From the NCBI GenBank assembly GCA_023476565.1, contig JAMCVZ010000037.1:20123-84122 (forward strand): a DNA stretch of 64,000 nucleotides, given 5' to 3'. Origin of the DNA: Nitrospirota bacterium. Lineage in GTDB: Bacteria; Nitrospirota; Thermodesulfovibrionia; Thermodesulfovibrionales; Dissulfurispiraceae. The notes under the pieces were generated by a model. It ran no database searches, had not been told where the DNA came from, and was given only the letters and a program-made list of their open reading frames with translations. Numbering within the stretch: the stretch's first letter is position 1; every line of letters begins with the position of its first letter. A program made the position numbers and the translations under genes. Positions 16,517 to 25,362 of the stretch are shown here, in pieces.

Positions 16517-18475
16517 ATGAAGGATCTCATAAAAAAACGTTTGCCGAATAACACACTTCTGCACATCGTCTGCCTGGTCGTTCTCATTCTCACCATCTAT
16601 GTCAATACCCTTAGTGCACCATTCCAGTGGGATGAGGATGAGTATATTGTCAATAATCCCATTATAAAGGACCTCCATTATTTTGTAAGCCCCCAGGATG
16701 CACAAGGGTTTAAATACTACAATTTCCTCATACTCCGCTATATCGGCTACCTCACCTTTGCACTCAACTACAAGATACACGGCTTATCAGTGACGGGCTA
16801 CCATATGATCAATATTGCCATCCATATGACAAACGCCATTTTGGTATATTTCCTCGTACTCCTGACATTCAGGACGCCGTTTCTGAAGACATCGGTATTA
16901 AAACGGCACGCTCGTTCTGTTGCGTTTTTCTCAGCGCTGCTTTTTGCCTCACACCCCCTTCAGACAGAGGCAGTGACCTATGTGTTTCAGCGGTTTGCCT
17001 CTCTTGTTGCGTTGTTCTATCTTGTTTCCCTCACCGCCTATATTAAGTCAAGATTAACTAAAGACAGGCAGGGGCGTCTCTTTTTCTATTGCATCGCATT
17101 CTTTTCAGCAGTGCTGGCGATGAAGACAAAGGAGAATGCCTTTACCCTTCCCCTTGTGATTACCATGTACGAGTTCTTCTTCTTTAGTGACACTCTGAAA
17201 AGGAGGGTGATTCACCTTGTCCCCATGCTCCTTACCCTGAGCATCATACCGCTCACACTTATGAGTCTGACGGGAACTGCAGGAGGTAGACAGCCACTTC
17301 CCGGCTCATATGGGGCAGGGATGTTCTCTCGGGGAGAATATCTTTTCACCCAGTTCAGGGTCATTGTCACATATTTGAGGCTGCTGTTCTTCCCGGTAAA
17401 CCAGAATCTCAATTATAACTACCCCGTCTCTCATTCTTTCTTCGATCCCCAGGTAGTACTGTCCTTTCTGGTTCTTGCGGCGCTCTTTGGCTTGGGGGTA
17501 TATCTGGTGGTGAGATCGCAATCCAACCCTCACCTTCGACTAATGGGATTTGGGATACTGTGGTTTTTTATCACCCTCTCTGTGGAGTCAAGCATCGTCC
17601 CGCTCGACAGGCTCATCGATGAGTATCGCGTCTATTTGCCTTCAGTGGGAGTAAGTATTGCTGTAGTGACAGGGGTATTTCTGATCAAGGAAAAGATGCG
17701 TTCATCGAAGACCGGAAGGAGTATACTGGTGATGCTTGTCCTTGTGACAGGAGTACTGTCAGTTGCAACGCATCTGCGGAATGCAATGTGGGAAGACGGC
17801 ATAAAACTATGGGAGGATACTGTTAAAAAATCTCCGGTAACCGCAAAAGCACATTATAATCTTGCCATCGCCTATCAAGATCGTAACATACCTGACAAGG
17901 CTATAGAGCAGTACCTTATTGTCATTAAGCTGAACCCTAATAACGTGAAGGCACACTATAATCTTGCCGTTGCCTATCGAAATCTCAATATGCCTGATAA
18001 AGCTATAGAGCAGTATTTGACTGCCGTTAGGCTGCAGCCTTACAATGAGAAAACACATTATAATCTTGGCCTAATTTATTGTGAGCAAGGTCGTGATATA
18101 GAGTGCACATATGAAATTAATACTGCGTATGCAATAAATCATTATAGTAGAGGAGTAGCATACACCGAACACGGTTCTTTTGAAAAGGCAGTTGAGGAAT
18201 TTCAGACCGCCATTAAGCTGAAGCCTGATTTAGCGGAGGCGCATAGTAATCTTGGCTTTATCTATGAAAATCTCAACATGCCGGATAAGGCCATAGAACA
18301 ATATCTGATTGCCATTAAGCTGAAGCCTGATTTTGCGGAGGCGCACTTTAATCTCGGGACTATCTACTATAAGATGGGGCAAATAGAAAAGGCGCAGAGG
18401 GAATTAGCGGTAGGATTAAAGATAAAGCCAGATGATCAAAAAGCCCAACAATTGTTGAAAGTGGTCTCACGCTGA
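16517..18475 (+). CDS. TMTC-like multi-spanning membrane protein with C-terminal TPR repeats
   Basis: A 652-residue protein. Residues about 15-425 form some ten membrane helices with GT-C glycosyltransferase features: an early luminal acidic motif QWDEDEYIVNNP and FASHPLQTEAVTYVFQR, the hallmark of TMTC/DUF1736-type proteins. Residues about 440-650 contain five to six TPR units (AHYNLAIAYQDRNIPDKAIEQYL.., AEAHSNLGFIYENLN..). The likely function is transfer of a sugar from a polyprenyl-phosphate donor to exported proteins, with the TPR part binding substrate. The convergent gene at 18610 encodes a GT2 enzyme that makes such donors. AAGGG precedes the ATG. The TPR block has nearly identical DNA repeats, so its copy number may vary. 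Confidence 0.75.
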   Translation: MKDLIKKRLPNNTLLHIVCLVVLILTIYVNTLSAPFQWDEDEYIVNNPIIKDLHYFVSPQDAQGFKYYNFLILRYIGYLTFALNYKIHGLSVTGYHMINIAIHMTNAILVYFLVLLTFRTPFLKTSVLKRHARSVAFFSALLFASHPLQTEAVTYVFQRFASLVALFYLVSLTAYIKSRLTKDRQGRLFFYCIAFFSAVLAMKTKENAFTLPLVITMYEFFFFSDTLKRRVIHLVPMLLTLSIIPLTLMSLTGTAGGRQPLPGSYGAGMFSRGEYLFTQFRVIVTYLRLLFFPVNQNLNYNYPVSHSFFDPQVVLSFLVLAALFGLGVYLVVRSQSNPHLRLMGFGILWFFITLSVESSIVPLDRLIDEYRVYLPSVGVSIAVVTGVFLIKEKMRSSKTGRSILVMLVLVTGVLSVATHLRNAMWEDGIKLWEDTVKKSPVTAKAHYNLAIAYQDRNIPDKAIEQYLIVIKLNPNNVKAHYNLAVAYRNLNMPDKAIEQYLTAVRLQPYNEKTHYNLGLIYCEQGRDIECTYEINTAYAINHYSRGVAYTEHGSFEKAVEEFQTAIKLKPDLAEAHSNLGFIYENLNMPDKAIEQYLIAIKLKPDFAEAHFNLGTIYYKMGQIEKAQRELAVGLKIKPDDQKAQQLLKVVSR

Positions 18476-18515
18476 AACTGAAATGTGCTTCTCTATCGAC
18501 AGGCTCTTAAATTTT

Positions 18516-18538
18516 AAGGGGGGCCTCAAGCCCCCCTT
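18516..18538 (+). terminator. strong rho-independent terminator
   Basis: AAGGGGGG pairs with CCCCCCTT around a short loop (CCTCAAG), followed by TGATTGTTGTT. It ends the TPR membrane-protein transcript and lies before the convergent gene end at 18610. Confidence 0.8.
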
Positions 18539-18609
18539 TGATTGTTGTTACATACTCTTCAATTGATTTATTAAGAACAAAACAATAGGTTATTGAACAT
18601 AGGTAATGT

Positions 18610-19578
18610 CTATGTACTCTGTGGCTCATCCTCTGTGTGTTGGTAATCATTACAATTGACGGTCTCCTCTATGATGTAAAGCGGTCTGCCTTTGGCTTCA
18701 TTGTAGATCCTGCTGATATACTCTCCGAGAATGCCGATGGTAATGAGCTGCACGCCTCCCAAAAACAAGATCGATACCATAATGGACGCATAGCCAGGCA
18801 GTGTGTAGCCCAAAAACTTCTTAATGAGCACCACAACGATATACAAGAGAGCAAGAAAGGAAGTAAAAAATCCAAGCCATGTGGCAAGTCTCAGCGGAAG
18901 ATTGGAAAAGCTCACGATGCCATCCAGAGCAAAGAGGAGCATTTTCTTTAGAGGATACTTTGTTTCCCCCGCAATACGTGGAGGCCTGTCATACTCTATG
19001 CCGACCTGATTGAATCCAATCCAACTGAGCATGCCCCTTAGAAATCTGTCCTTTTCGCCCAGACGATTGAACGCATCCACCGCTCTGCGACTTAGAAGCC
19101 TGAAGTCCCCCGTATTCTGAGGAATAGGAGTTGAGGAGAGCCTATTGAGTGTCTTATAAAACCATGAAGCCGACTTTCTCTTAAAAGAAGTCTCACCTCT
19201 TCTTTCTCTTCTCACTGCATAGACGATATCATAGCCTTCCTGATACTTACTGAGCATGTCCACAATAAGCTCCGGGGGGTCCTGGAGGTCAGCGTCCATG
19301 ACAACCACCACATCGCCTCTGGCGTGTTCAAGTCCCGCGCTGAGTGCGACCTGATGGCCGAAATTGCGGGAAAAGCTCAGAATCTTCACATTGTGGTGCC
19401 TTTCAGCTATTCCTTTCATCATGGTCAACGACCGATCAGAGGAGCCGTCATTGACCATGATGAATTCAATACCATAGCCGTCTATGCGCTGCTTGAGAAG
19501 CCGCAGTCTCTCCCAGAGTGCGTCAATACACTTTTCCTCGTTATAGATGGGCAGTACGATCGAGAGAACTTTTCGCAT
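18610..19578 (-). CDS. family 2 glycosyltransferase, polyprenyl-phosphate sugar transferase (GtrB/DPM1-like)
   Basis: A 322-residue enzyme: GT-A domain (1-230) with PIYNEEKCIDALWERL, the metal-binding MDADLQDPPE and a DFRLLSRRAVDA stretch, then two C-terminal membrane helices (about 235-255 and 268-295). Proteins of this layout load glucose, mannose or a related sugar onto undecaprenyl phosphate at the inner face of the membrane. It converges with the TMTC-like gene, and the two together would suit a lipid-linked sugar route for protein or surface glycosylation (inference). No clear Shine-Dalgarno is visible; a weak TACTAA box 6 nt before ATG could make it leaderless. Confidence 0.88.
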   Translation of the reverse strand: MRKVLSIVLPIYNEEKCIDALWERLRLLKQRIDGYGIEFIMVNDGSSDRSLTMMKGIAERHHNVKILSFSRNFGHQVALSAGLEHARGDVVVVMDADLQDPPELIVDMLSKYQEGYDIVYAVRRERRGETSFKRKSASWFYKTLNRLSSTPIPQNTGDFRLLSRRAVDAFNRLGEKDRFLRGMLSWIGFNQVGIEYDRPPRIAGETKYPLKKMLLFALDGIVSFSNLPLRLATWLGFFTSFLALLYIVVVLIKKFLGYTLPGYASIMVSILFLGGVQLITIGILGEYISRIYNEAKGRPLYIIEETVNCNDYQHTEDEPQST

Positions 19579-19797
19579 AAAAGTTAGTACAGTCCCTTAC
19601 CTGAGCGTTGCATAACTGAATATCTTAGATGAGGAGCCAGAAATGCAATTGCCTTCCGTTTGGTTTAATGTGGCACCCCGTGCCTTTATTTCGTCTTCTG
19701 GATTTTTGCACAACCTTATTGTATCCAAGCTGGAAGCCTTTTCACAAGGCTCCATTTCCTTTTATATATCTGGTGGTTTCCTCAATAAACTGGAAGT

Positions 19798-19998
19798 TGT
19801 CCTATTTGCGGTATGGCACTTGAGCCAAAATCCGCCCTTGAGGAAGAAGAAAACCCTGAACTTATTGATATGACTGCGGGCATTCTTTATCCATTCTGGG
19901 GCATCCTGCTCAGTCCTATTTTTGCTGCTGCTGCAATGAGCTTCAGTTCGGTGTCGGTTGTGGGAAATGCACTCAGGTTGCGAAGGGCGAAGATATGA
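19798..19998 (+). pseudogene. remnant of a copper-translocating P-type ATPase (copA)
   Basis: The frame encodes [20 protein letters not shown], the end of the N-terminal heavy-metal-binding segment of CopA-type ATPases, and then after ELIDMT jumps directly to [16 protein letters not shown] and [12 protein letters not shown], the final membrane helices of the same enzyme. About 600 residues with all catalytic domains (TGE, DKTGT) are missing. Just upstream of CPICG the frame meets TAA at 19786, so no intact start exists. This is an internally deleted relic. The rest of 19579-20151 holds no gene I can support. Confidence 0.75.
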
Positions 19999-20151
19999 AG
20001 ACCAAACACATTATCCCAACAGTTGTCCTCCTGCCTTGGGGAAAAACTTTGAAAGAAGGACAAATCTGAACCGTTTACGCTTTTTAAACATGCTCAATAT
20101 TTTATCATGTTTAAAGATGCTTTTACACGTGAGGATAACGCCTTCAGCCCT

Positions 20152-20745
20152 CTATACCCCTGCATGCAAGGGGATTGCCGAGTACGGCTCTGCGCGGCGG
20201 GTCCACTCGCTCCGCGGGAATCCCGTTTTGAGCGTATCATATGCCCTGCGCAGGGCCGACGCATCGTGTGCACTCTTGTACTCAGCCACCCCAAGATAAA
20301 AGACCGCCTCAGGAGTTGGTCCTGCATCGGGATACAGATCGATAACGGTCTCGAGGGCCTTGATAGCCTCCCTGAAGCGATTCCTGTCAAAAAATACCTT
20401 TGCCCTGCCAAGACCGAGGTGCGGGAGCATATCATCAACAGGGACGTATCCCACCATCCTGTGGTGCTCCCTGCCCTCTTTGTCATGGATAATGAGGGTC
20501 GGGGTCCATGTGATAATAAACTGTCTCATGAGCTCGGTCGGTTTATCAAAAAAGCACCGGCTTTTCACAGGAATAAAATAGTCCTCTATAAACTTCTGCA
20601 CTCTCTCATTCGAATACGGACCCGCATTCATCGCTGCGCAGCCCGTTCACCCCTCTAACCAGAAATCCTGGTAAATCGGCTTGCCCTCGTTCTTTGCCCT
20701 CTTTATTGCCTCGTTGAAATCTCTTTCCCATTGTATCTCCGCCAT
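20152..20745 (-). CDS. selenoprotein candidate: thioredoxin-like protein with U-T-G-C active site and TPR-like C-terminus
   Basis: Reading from ATG 20745 (AGGAGG eight bases upstream) through TGA at 20649-20647 gives 197 residues. The N-terminal half is a thioredoxin fold: KPIYQDFWLEG, then U33-T-G-C36, then AAMNAGPYSNERVQKFIEDYFIPVK and the cis-Pro loop TWTPTLIIHDKEG. The stop codon therefore replaces the first Cys of CxxC. The C-terminal half (about 125-185) is helical and TPR-like (RFREAIKALETVIDLYPDAG..AVFYLGVAEYK). A 10-bp bulged hairpin follows the TGA immediately. Without readthrough the remaining frame would begin after the active site and lack a ribosome site. No signal peptide, so probably cytoplasmic thiol/selenol oxidoreductase. 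Confidence 0.82.
20617..20645 (-). promoter_or_regulatory. SECIS-like hairpin after the UGA at 20649
   Basis: CGGGCT (20645-20640) pairs with GGTCCG (20622-20617), a single G bulges at 20639, then CGCA (20638-20635) pairs with TGCG (20626-20623). The 8-base loop GCGATGAA starts 13 nt after TGA. A bulged stem directly behind UGA is the layout of the E. coli fdhF element. Confidence 0.65.
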
Positions 20746-20870
20746 AGCCGTATACCTCCTTTTGATTTTTACCGCCTACCTTTCTTTATCATGAAAAAGA
20801 GGGGAAGTCAAATGTAGCCGGGAAAAACAGTCCGGGAAGTGCGGAAGTACAAAAAAGCGGAAGATTAATT

Positions 20871-22145
20871 TTAGAAAATGGTCTGGGCGGTTACCACCTG
20901 ATCGCGCCCCCCGGCTTTAGCGCTGTAAAGAGCCGAATCCGCTGCGCGAAGGATGGCCTCTGAAGTCGAACCATGCTCGGGAAAGCCGGCCGCCCCCAGT
21001 GATAAGGTAATTGCTCCAAGCGCTTGCCCGCGATAGCTTATAGCAAGTTGCCCGACATCTTTCCGCAATTTTTCCGCCCTCTGAAGTGTGATCTCCAGCG
21101 GGGTTTCAGGCAGTATTATCACGAATTCCTCGCCTCCGTAACGGCAGGCGAAATCCTCGCCCCTGATGTTCTTCTGAAGAAAAGCGCCCAGTTCGCGGAG
21201 TAGAGCGTCACCTGCCTGGTGGCCGAAGGTATCGTTGAACTTTTTGAAATGATCGAGATCGAGCATGATGATTCCCAAAGAACGGCCTTTGCGGGCCATT
21301 CTATGCAGTTCCCGGTCAAGGGTCTCTTCCATATTGCGGCGGTTAAAAAGGCCGGTAAGGGGGTCATGTGTAGATTGAATATAAAGTGTCTCATGCAGCT
21401 TGAGATTCGCGAGCGAAAAGGCGATGTTTTCCGCCACGGCCATGGCCAGCGGCTGTTTGTGCTCTTCCAATATCCTTTGCAAATCTTCAGGACGGCCCGC
21501 CCGGTCCGGGTTGAACTGCAGGTGCAGCAGTCCGAGCATCTCGCCTTGCGCCATCATGGGCACGCATATATACGCGCTTGGCAAAGGGCTGCTTAAGTGA
21601 TAGCAGAGCAGTTCCAAGCCGGGGTTGGTCACCATGTGCGTCCTGCCGCGCCGCAGCGCCCAGCAATCGCTCGGCGGAAGCGCATGTTCATCGGGCTGAA
21701 AGCCTCCCCATGCAGTAACGGCCTCCAGACTGTGCCGCAAGGTATTGAACGTATACACCGCGCCCGATTCGGAAGAGAATAATTGCTGGACTGATTGCGC
21801 GACGACAACATAAACTTCACCGGCGGTAAGGCAGGTCTGGAGCAGGCCGCCCATTTCACTCAGGAGGGATATCTCCTGATTGCGCCGTTCAAGCTCATCC
21901 ACCCATCGGGTAAGTTTTTCATTGGCCTGCTGCAGCGCCTCTTCCGCCTCCCTGCGCTCTTTGAGCGCGCCTTCGAGTCTTATCAAGGGGTCTGCTATGG
22001 TTCCGGCGAGGAGATATCCGAGGACCGAAGAAAGGGAGACCGCGAGCAGGACCGAAAGGATGGCATTAAGGCCGAGCAGGCAGATTATGGCAGCCATTGA
22101 GGAGACCCCGATAAAACCGGCAATCAGTTTCTTTCGTATAGTCAG
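20871..22145 (-). CDS. membrane-anchored GAF-GGDEF diguanylate cyclase, probable CTG start
   Basis: The protein has an N-terminal membrane helix, a coiled segment (about 45-85), a GAF-type domain (about 85-245) and a C-terminal GGDEF domain with the active-site motif GGEEF and HDPLTGLFNRR. It should make cyclic di-GMP. The first ATG (22097) lies inside the membrane helix. Sixteen in-frame codons upstream a CTG at 22145 stands six bases after AAGAGGAG and yields MTIRKKLIAGFIGVSS, the usual beginning of such membrane sensors, and an upstream TAA excludes longer versions. I therefore place the start at CTG. A classical RxxD inhibitory site is not obvious. Confidence 0.85.
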   Translation of the reverse strand: MTIRKKLIAGFIGVSSMAAIICLLGLNAILSVLLAVSLSSVLGYLLAGTIADPLIRLEGALKERREAEEALQQANEKLTRWVDELERRNQEISLLSEMGGLLQTCLTAGEVYVVVAQSVQQLFSSESGAVYTFNTLRHSLEAVTAWGGFQPDEHALPPSDCWALRRGRTHMVTNPGLELLCYHLSSPLPSAYICVPMMAQGEMLGLLHLQFNPDRAGRPEDLQRILEEHKQPLAMAVAENIAFSLANLKLHETLYIQSTHDPLTGLFNRRNMEETLDRELHRMARKGRSLGIIMLDLDHFKKFNDTFGHQAGDALLRELGAFLQKNIRGEDFACRYGGEEFVIILPETPLEITLQRAEKLRKDVGQLAISYRGQALGAITLSLGAAGFPEHGSTSEAILRAADSALYSAKAGGRDQVVTAQTIF

Positions 22146-22184
22146 TGCCCACTCCTCTTACAGGCAGGTATTTATTTCTATAAC

Positions 22185-23099
22185 TTATAAATAGTATATC
22201 TTTGTATTTTCCAATATCTCCTGCTTATTTATCAAGTAGAACCTTTTCGGGTTTTCGGGGGGCGCCGGTCGGGCACACGACTGTCCGGACAGGCTGCAAG
22301 CGCCGCAGTGCAGCGAGCTGCATACTCCTGAAATGCCCTGATGGCACAGCGCAAAGTCATATTTGAGGGGGTCTTCAGGGTCAAGTAATTTCAACGCACC
22401 GGTTATCTCTTCAGCCATCTTCCAGTCCTGGGAGGCCCTTTTCGTAAAGCCGAGGCAGCGCGCTATCCGGGCTATATGGGTGTCGAGGGGGATGATCAAT
22501 TTGTTTTTGGGAATATCTTTCCATATGCCGAAATCGATGTCCCTGTCCCTGACCATCCAGCGCAGGAAAAGATTCATCCTCTTGCAGGCGCTGCCTTTAA
22601 CCGGAGAGGGGAAGAACTGGAGAAAGCCGTAGGCTTTGGCGTTCCCGCCGCACACAGCAGGCGTATCCAGAAGGGCGTCGACCATCCCGGCGAGCCCGCT
22701 GCCGATATCAGCGTCGCTCTCCCTGTAATGCCCTTTGAACAGGGATTCCATGGAGCCGTATTTCCTGAGCGTCCCGCCGAGCACATGGAGCAGGCATATA
22801 ATGTCCGCATTCCTGTTGAACCTGTATTGTATCCCTTTCAGCAAAGGGCCTTGTTTACCGGGATTGAAGCCCAGCAGGAATTCATAAGGGCTTTCGCCCA
22901 TTGCGCCGATTATCGTCCTTACTACGGGCTTGAATAAGTCCACCCTGCCGTACGCGAAACAGGATGCGATGAAGCCGGCAACCTCGATATCTTCCGGTCT
23001 TTTATATTGATGCGGGAACTCTATCGGATCAAACGCTATTCTGCCCTTGAAGTCATACTCTTTATAGAATTTATCGAGGGTCCTTTTTAACGCTTTCAT
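22185..23099 (-). CDS. TIGR02757 (DUF2400) family protein
   Basis: A 304-residue cytoplasmic protein from the ATG at 23099 (an in-frame ATG lies 8 codons earlier). The segments FDPIEFPHQYKRPEDIEVAGF, CFAYGRVDLF, KRMNLFLRWMVR, PLDTHIARIARCLG and the C-terminal CHQGISGVC match the TIGR02757 family, whose helix-hairpin fold is related to DNA glycosylases of the endonuclease III type. Four cysteines near the end (C..C..CGAC) may hold a metal or cluster. Biochemical function is unknown in the family. The gene is followed closely by the diguanylate cyclase and preceded by RNase R on the same strand. Confidence 0.8.
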   Translation of the reverse strand: MKALKRTLDKFYKEYDFKGRIAFDPIEFPHQYKRPEDIEVAGFIASCFAYGRVDLFKPVVRTIIGAMGESPYEFLLGFNPGKQGPLLKGIQYRFNRNADIICLLHVLGGTLRKYGSMESLFKGHYRESDADIGSGLAGMVDALLDTPAVCGGNAKAYGFLQFFPSPVKGSACKRMNLFLRWMVRDRDIDFGIWKDIPKNKLIIPLDTHIARIARCLGFTKRASQDWKMAEEITGALKLLDPEDPLKYDFALCHQGISGVCSSLHCGACSLSGQSCARPAPPENPKRFYLINKQEILENTKIYYL

Positions 23100-23189
23100 A
23101 ATAAAACAAGCTCCAAACCGCAAATTACAAACTATAGAATACAGGCCCCGGTCACAATTCCTTTTTCGGGATTTGAAATTCAGCCTCGC

Positions 23190-25292
23190 TCAAAGGCCCA
23201 GGATTATTTCCCGCTCCTCCATATCCACCCGCTCAATCCTGACATTCATCTTTTTGCCTATGCTGAATCTCTTTTTTTTGTTGAGCCCGGAGAGGCTCAG
23301 ATCTTTTTCGTCATACTGATAGAAATCATCGGTCATGTATGATACATGGAGCAGTCCCTCTACATAGTAGTCCTTCAAGCGCACTTTCAGCCCGTACGGC
23401 ATAACCTTGACCACTCTTCCTTCGAATACCTCTCCCACCTTGTCTCTCATGAACCAGACCCTCATTGCGCCCAGGACAGCCCGTTCGGCCTCATCGGCCC
23501 TTCTTTCAGTCATCGATGAGTGAAATGCGATATCAGGCAAGGTGGAGTCGAGCTCCCTGGTTCTCTTATCAGTAAGGCGCCCTCCCGCAACAACCGTCCT
23601 GAGTATCCTGTGAACAACCAGGTCGGGGTATCTCCTTATAGGTGATGTGAAATGCGTATAGCTTTCGGAGGCCAGCCCGAAATGCCCGACATTGATGGGA
23701 GAGTATCTCGCCTGTTTCAGGCTCCTCAATATTATGTGATGCACAATTTCCTCTTCCGGTGAACCGGCTATCTGCTTCAGCAGATCTGAGAAATCCTTCG
23801 GCCTTACTGTCTTTCTGTTTTTCAGCACTCCGAGGTTATTGATGACCTTCATCAAGTATTCGAGCTTCATGGGATCGGGCTCTTCGTGCACGCGGTAAAG
23901 GCTCGGCACATCAAGGCCCTCGAGGCGCCCGGCAACCGCCTCATTGGCCGCGATCATGAATTCCTCGATTATCATATGCGCAAAGTTCCGCTCTGCCTTT
24001 ATGATGGCTTCGGGATTTCCCTGCACGTCCAGGAGCACCTCGGGCTCCGGAAGGTCGAAATCAAGGCTTCCCCTCCTGAGCCTGCCCGTTTTCAAGACAT
24101 TACACAGCTCTCCCATGAGTTCGAAGTCATTCAGGAGATACTCGTATCTCGCCCTTTCTTCGGAATCCCTGTCGACAAGGATTTTCCTTACGGAGGTATA
24201 GGTCATGCGCTCGTTGCTTTTGATCAGGCTGGGATAGAACTTCGCACAGAGCCTCTTCCCATGCCTGTCGAATTCCATTTCAACAGTAAAGGAGAGCCTT
24301 TCGACCCCGGGCTTCAGACTGCACAAATCTTCCGACAGCTCTTTCGGAAGCATGGGAATGACCCTGTCGGGGAAATAAACGCTCGTCCCCCTTTTCCGCG
24401 CTTCAAGATCGATGGGAGAATCCCCTTTGATATAGTACCCTACATCGGCAATATGCACCCATAACCTGTACACCTCGCCTGCTTTCTCAATGGATACGGC
24501 ATCGTCAAAATCCCGCGCCCTTTCACCGTCGATGGTCACTGTCGCGAGATTGCGCAGATCTTTTCTCTTTTTGTCCCTGTGCCCTGCACTCCGGGCCTTT
24601 TCATAAAGCCTGTCGGCCTCCCCGGTAACATCGTGGGGGAATTTCCCCGGAAGGTTAAATTCATCTATAATGCCCTCCACCTCATCAACAGGGCTCCCGG
24701 GCTTCTTGAGCACTTTTATCACGCGGCCCGCAGGCGGCCTTTTGTCCGTCGGATAACTCACGACTTCGGCGATTACCGTATCGCCCTCCTTTGCCTTTCC
24801 CCTGTCTTTGGGAGCTATATAAAGGGAAAAGGGCACGAACTTGTTTTTCGGCTTTACAGAGAACACCGTCCTGTTGACCTCCAATGTTCCCATAATCCTG
24901 GTATGCGCCCTTTCGAGTATCCTGATGATCCTGCCTTCTCTCCGCTGCCTGTTCTCAACCCTGGCGATAACCCTGTCATTGTCCATTGCCCCTGAGGTCG
25001 CCTTTGCGGGAATAAAGATGTCCCTTTCACCTGGCTTTTCGAGCACAACGAACCCGTAACCATCCTTGTGTGCCTCGAAAAAGCCTGTGACAAGGCTCAT
25101 CTCTTCGGCGGGCCCGTAGAGTCCCTTTCTCGTCCTGACGATATCGCCCCCGCTGACCATCTCCCTGAGAATTTTTTTGAGTTTGCGCCTTTCCGGCGGG
25201 GAGAGATTAAGCATAAAGACAATACCGTTAAAGCTGACCGGCTTTGTGATCTTCTCTCTGAACAGGGCTATCAATGAATCTTTCGTAATCAT
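23190..25292 (-). CDS. rnr: ribonuclease R (3'-5' exoribonuclease)
   Basis: A 700-residue RNase II-family enzyme. Order: N-terminal winged-helix (about 1-60), two cold-shock domains (about 65-225), the RNB catalytic domain (about 250-580, with TIDGERARDFDDAVSIEKAG carrying the metal-binding Asp residues and HFTSPIRRYPDLVVHR) and an S1 domain (about 615-695, EVFEGRVVKVMPYGLKVRL). It degrades structured RNA and takes part in rRNA and mRNA quality control. Length and domain order are standard. No strong Shine-Dalgarno is seen at the ATG. Confidence 0.95.
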   Translation of the reverse strand: MITKDSLIALFREKITKPVSFNGIVFMLNLSPPERRKLKKILREMVSGGDIVRTRKGLYGPAEEMSLVTGFFEAHKDGYGFVVLEKPGERDIFIPAKATSGAMDNDRVIARVENRQRREGRIIRILERAHTRIMGTLEVNRTVFSVKPKNKFVPFSLYIAPKDRGKAKEGDTVIAEVVSYPTDKRPPAGRVIKVLKKPGSPVDEVEGIIDEFNLPGKFPHDVTGEADRLYEKARSAGHRDKKRKDLRNLATVTIDGERARDFDDAVSIEKAGEVYRLWVHIADVGYYIKGDSPIDLEARKRGTSVYFPDRVIPMLPKELSEDLCSLKPGVERLSFTVEMEFDRHGKRLCAKFYPSLIKSNERMTYTSVRKILVDRDSEERARYEYLLNDFELMGELCNVLKTGRLRRGSLDFDLPEPEVLLDVQGNPEAIIKAERNFAHMIIEEFMIAANEAVAGRLEGLDVPSLYRVHEEPDPMKLEYLMKVINNLGVLKNRKTVRPKDFSDLLKQIAGSPEEEIVHHIILRSLKQARYSPINVGHFGLASESYTHFTSPIRRYPDLVVHRILRTVVAGGRLTDKRTRELDSTLPDIAFHSSMTERRADEAERAVLGAMRVWFMRDKVGEVFEGRVVKVMPYGLKVRLKDYYVEGLLHVSYMTDDFYQYDEKDLSLSGLNKKKRFSIGKKMNVRIERVDMEEREIILGL

Positions 25293-25362
25293 GGCTTACA
25301 CTTTTAAATAGATTTGCGCAGGGTTTGCAGTAATTCAGGCGTACACGGCCGCCTGTAAAAAC

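Noticed and set aside
19629..19823. 64-codon frame before the CopA remnant
   Set aside because: No signature or ribosome site; part of degraded DNA.
20152..20631. 159-residue protein starting at the internal ATG 20631
   Set aside because: It would begin after the active site, has no ribosome site, and the fold starts at 20745.
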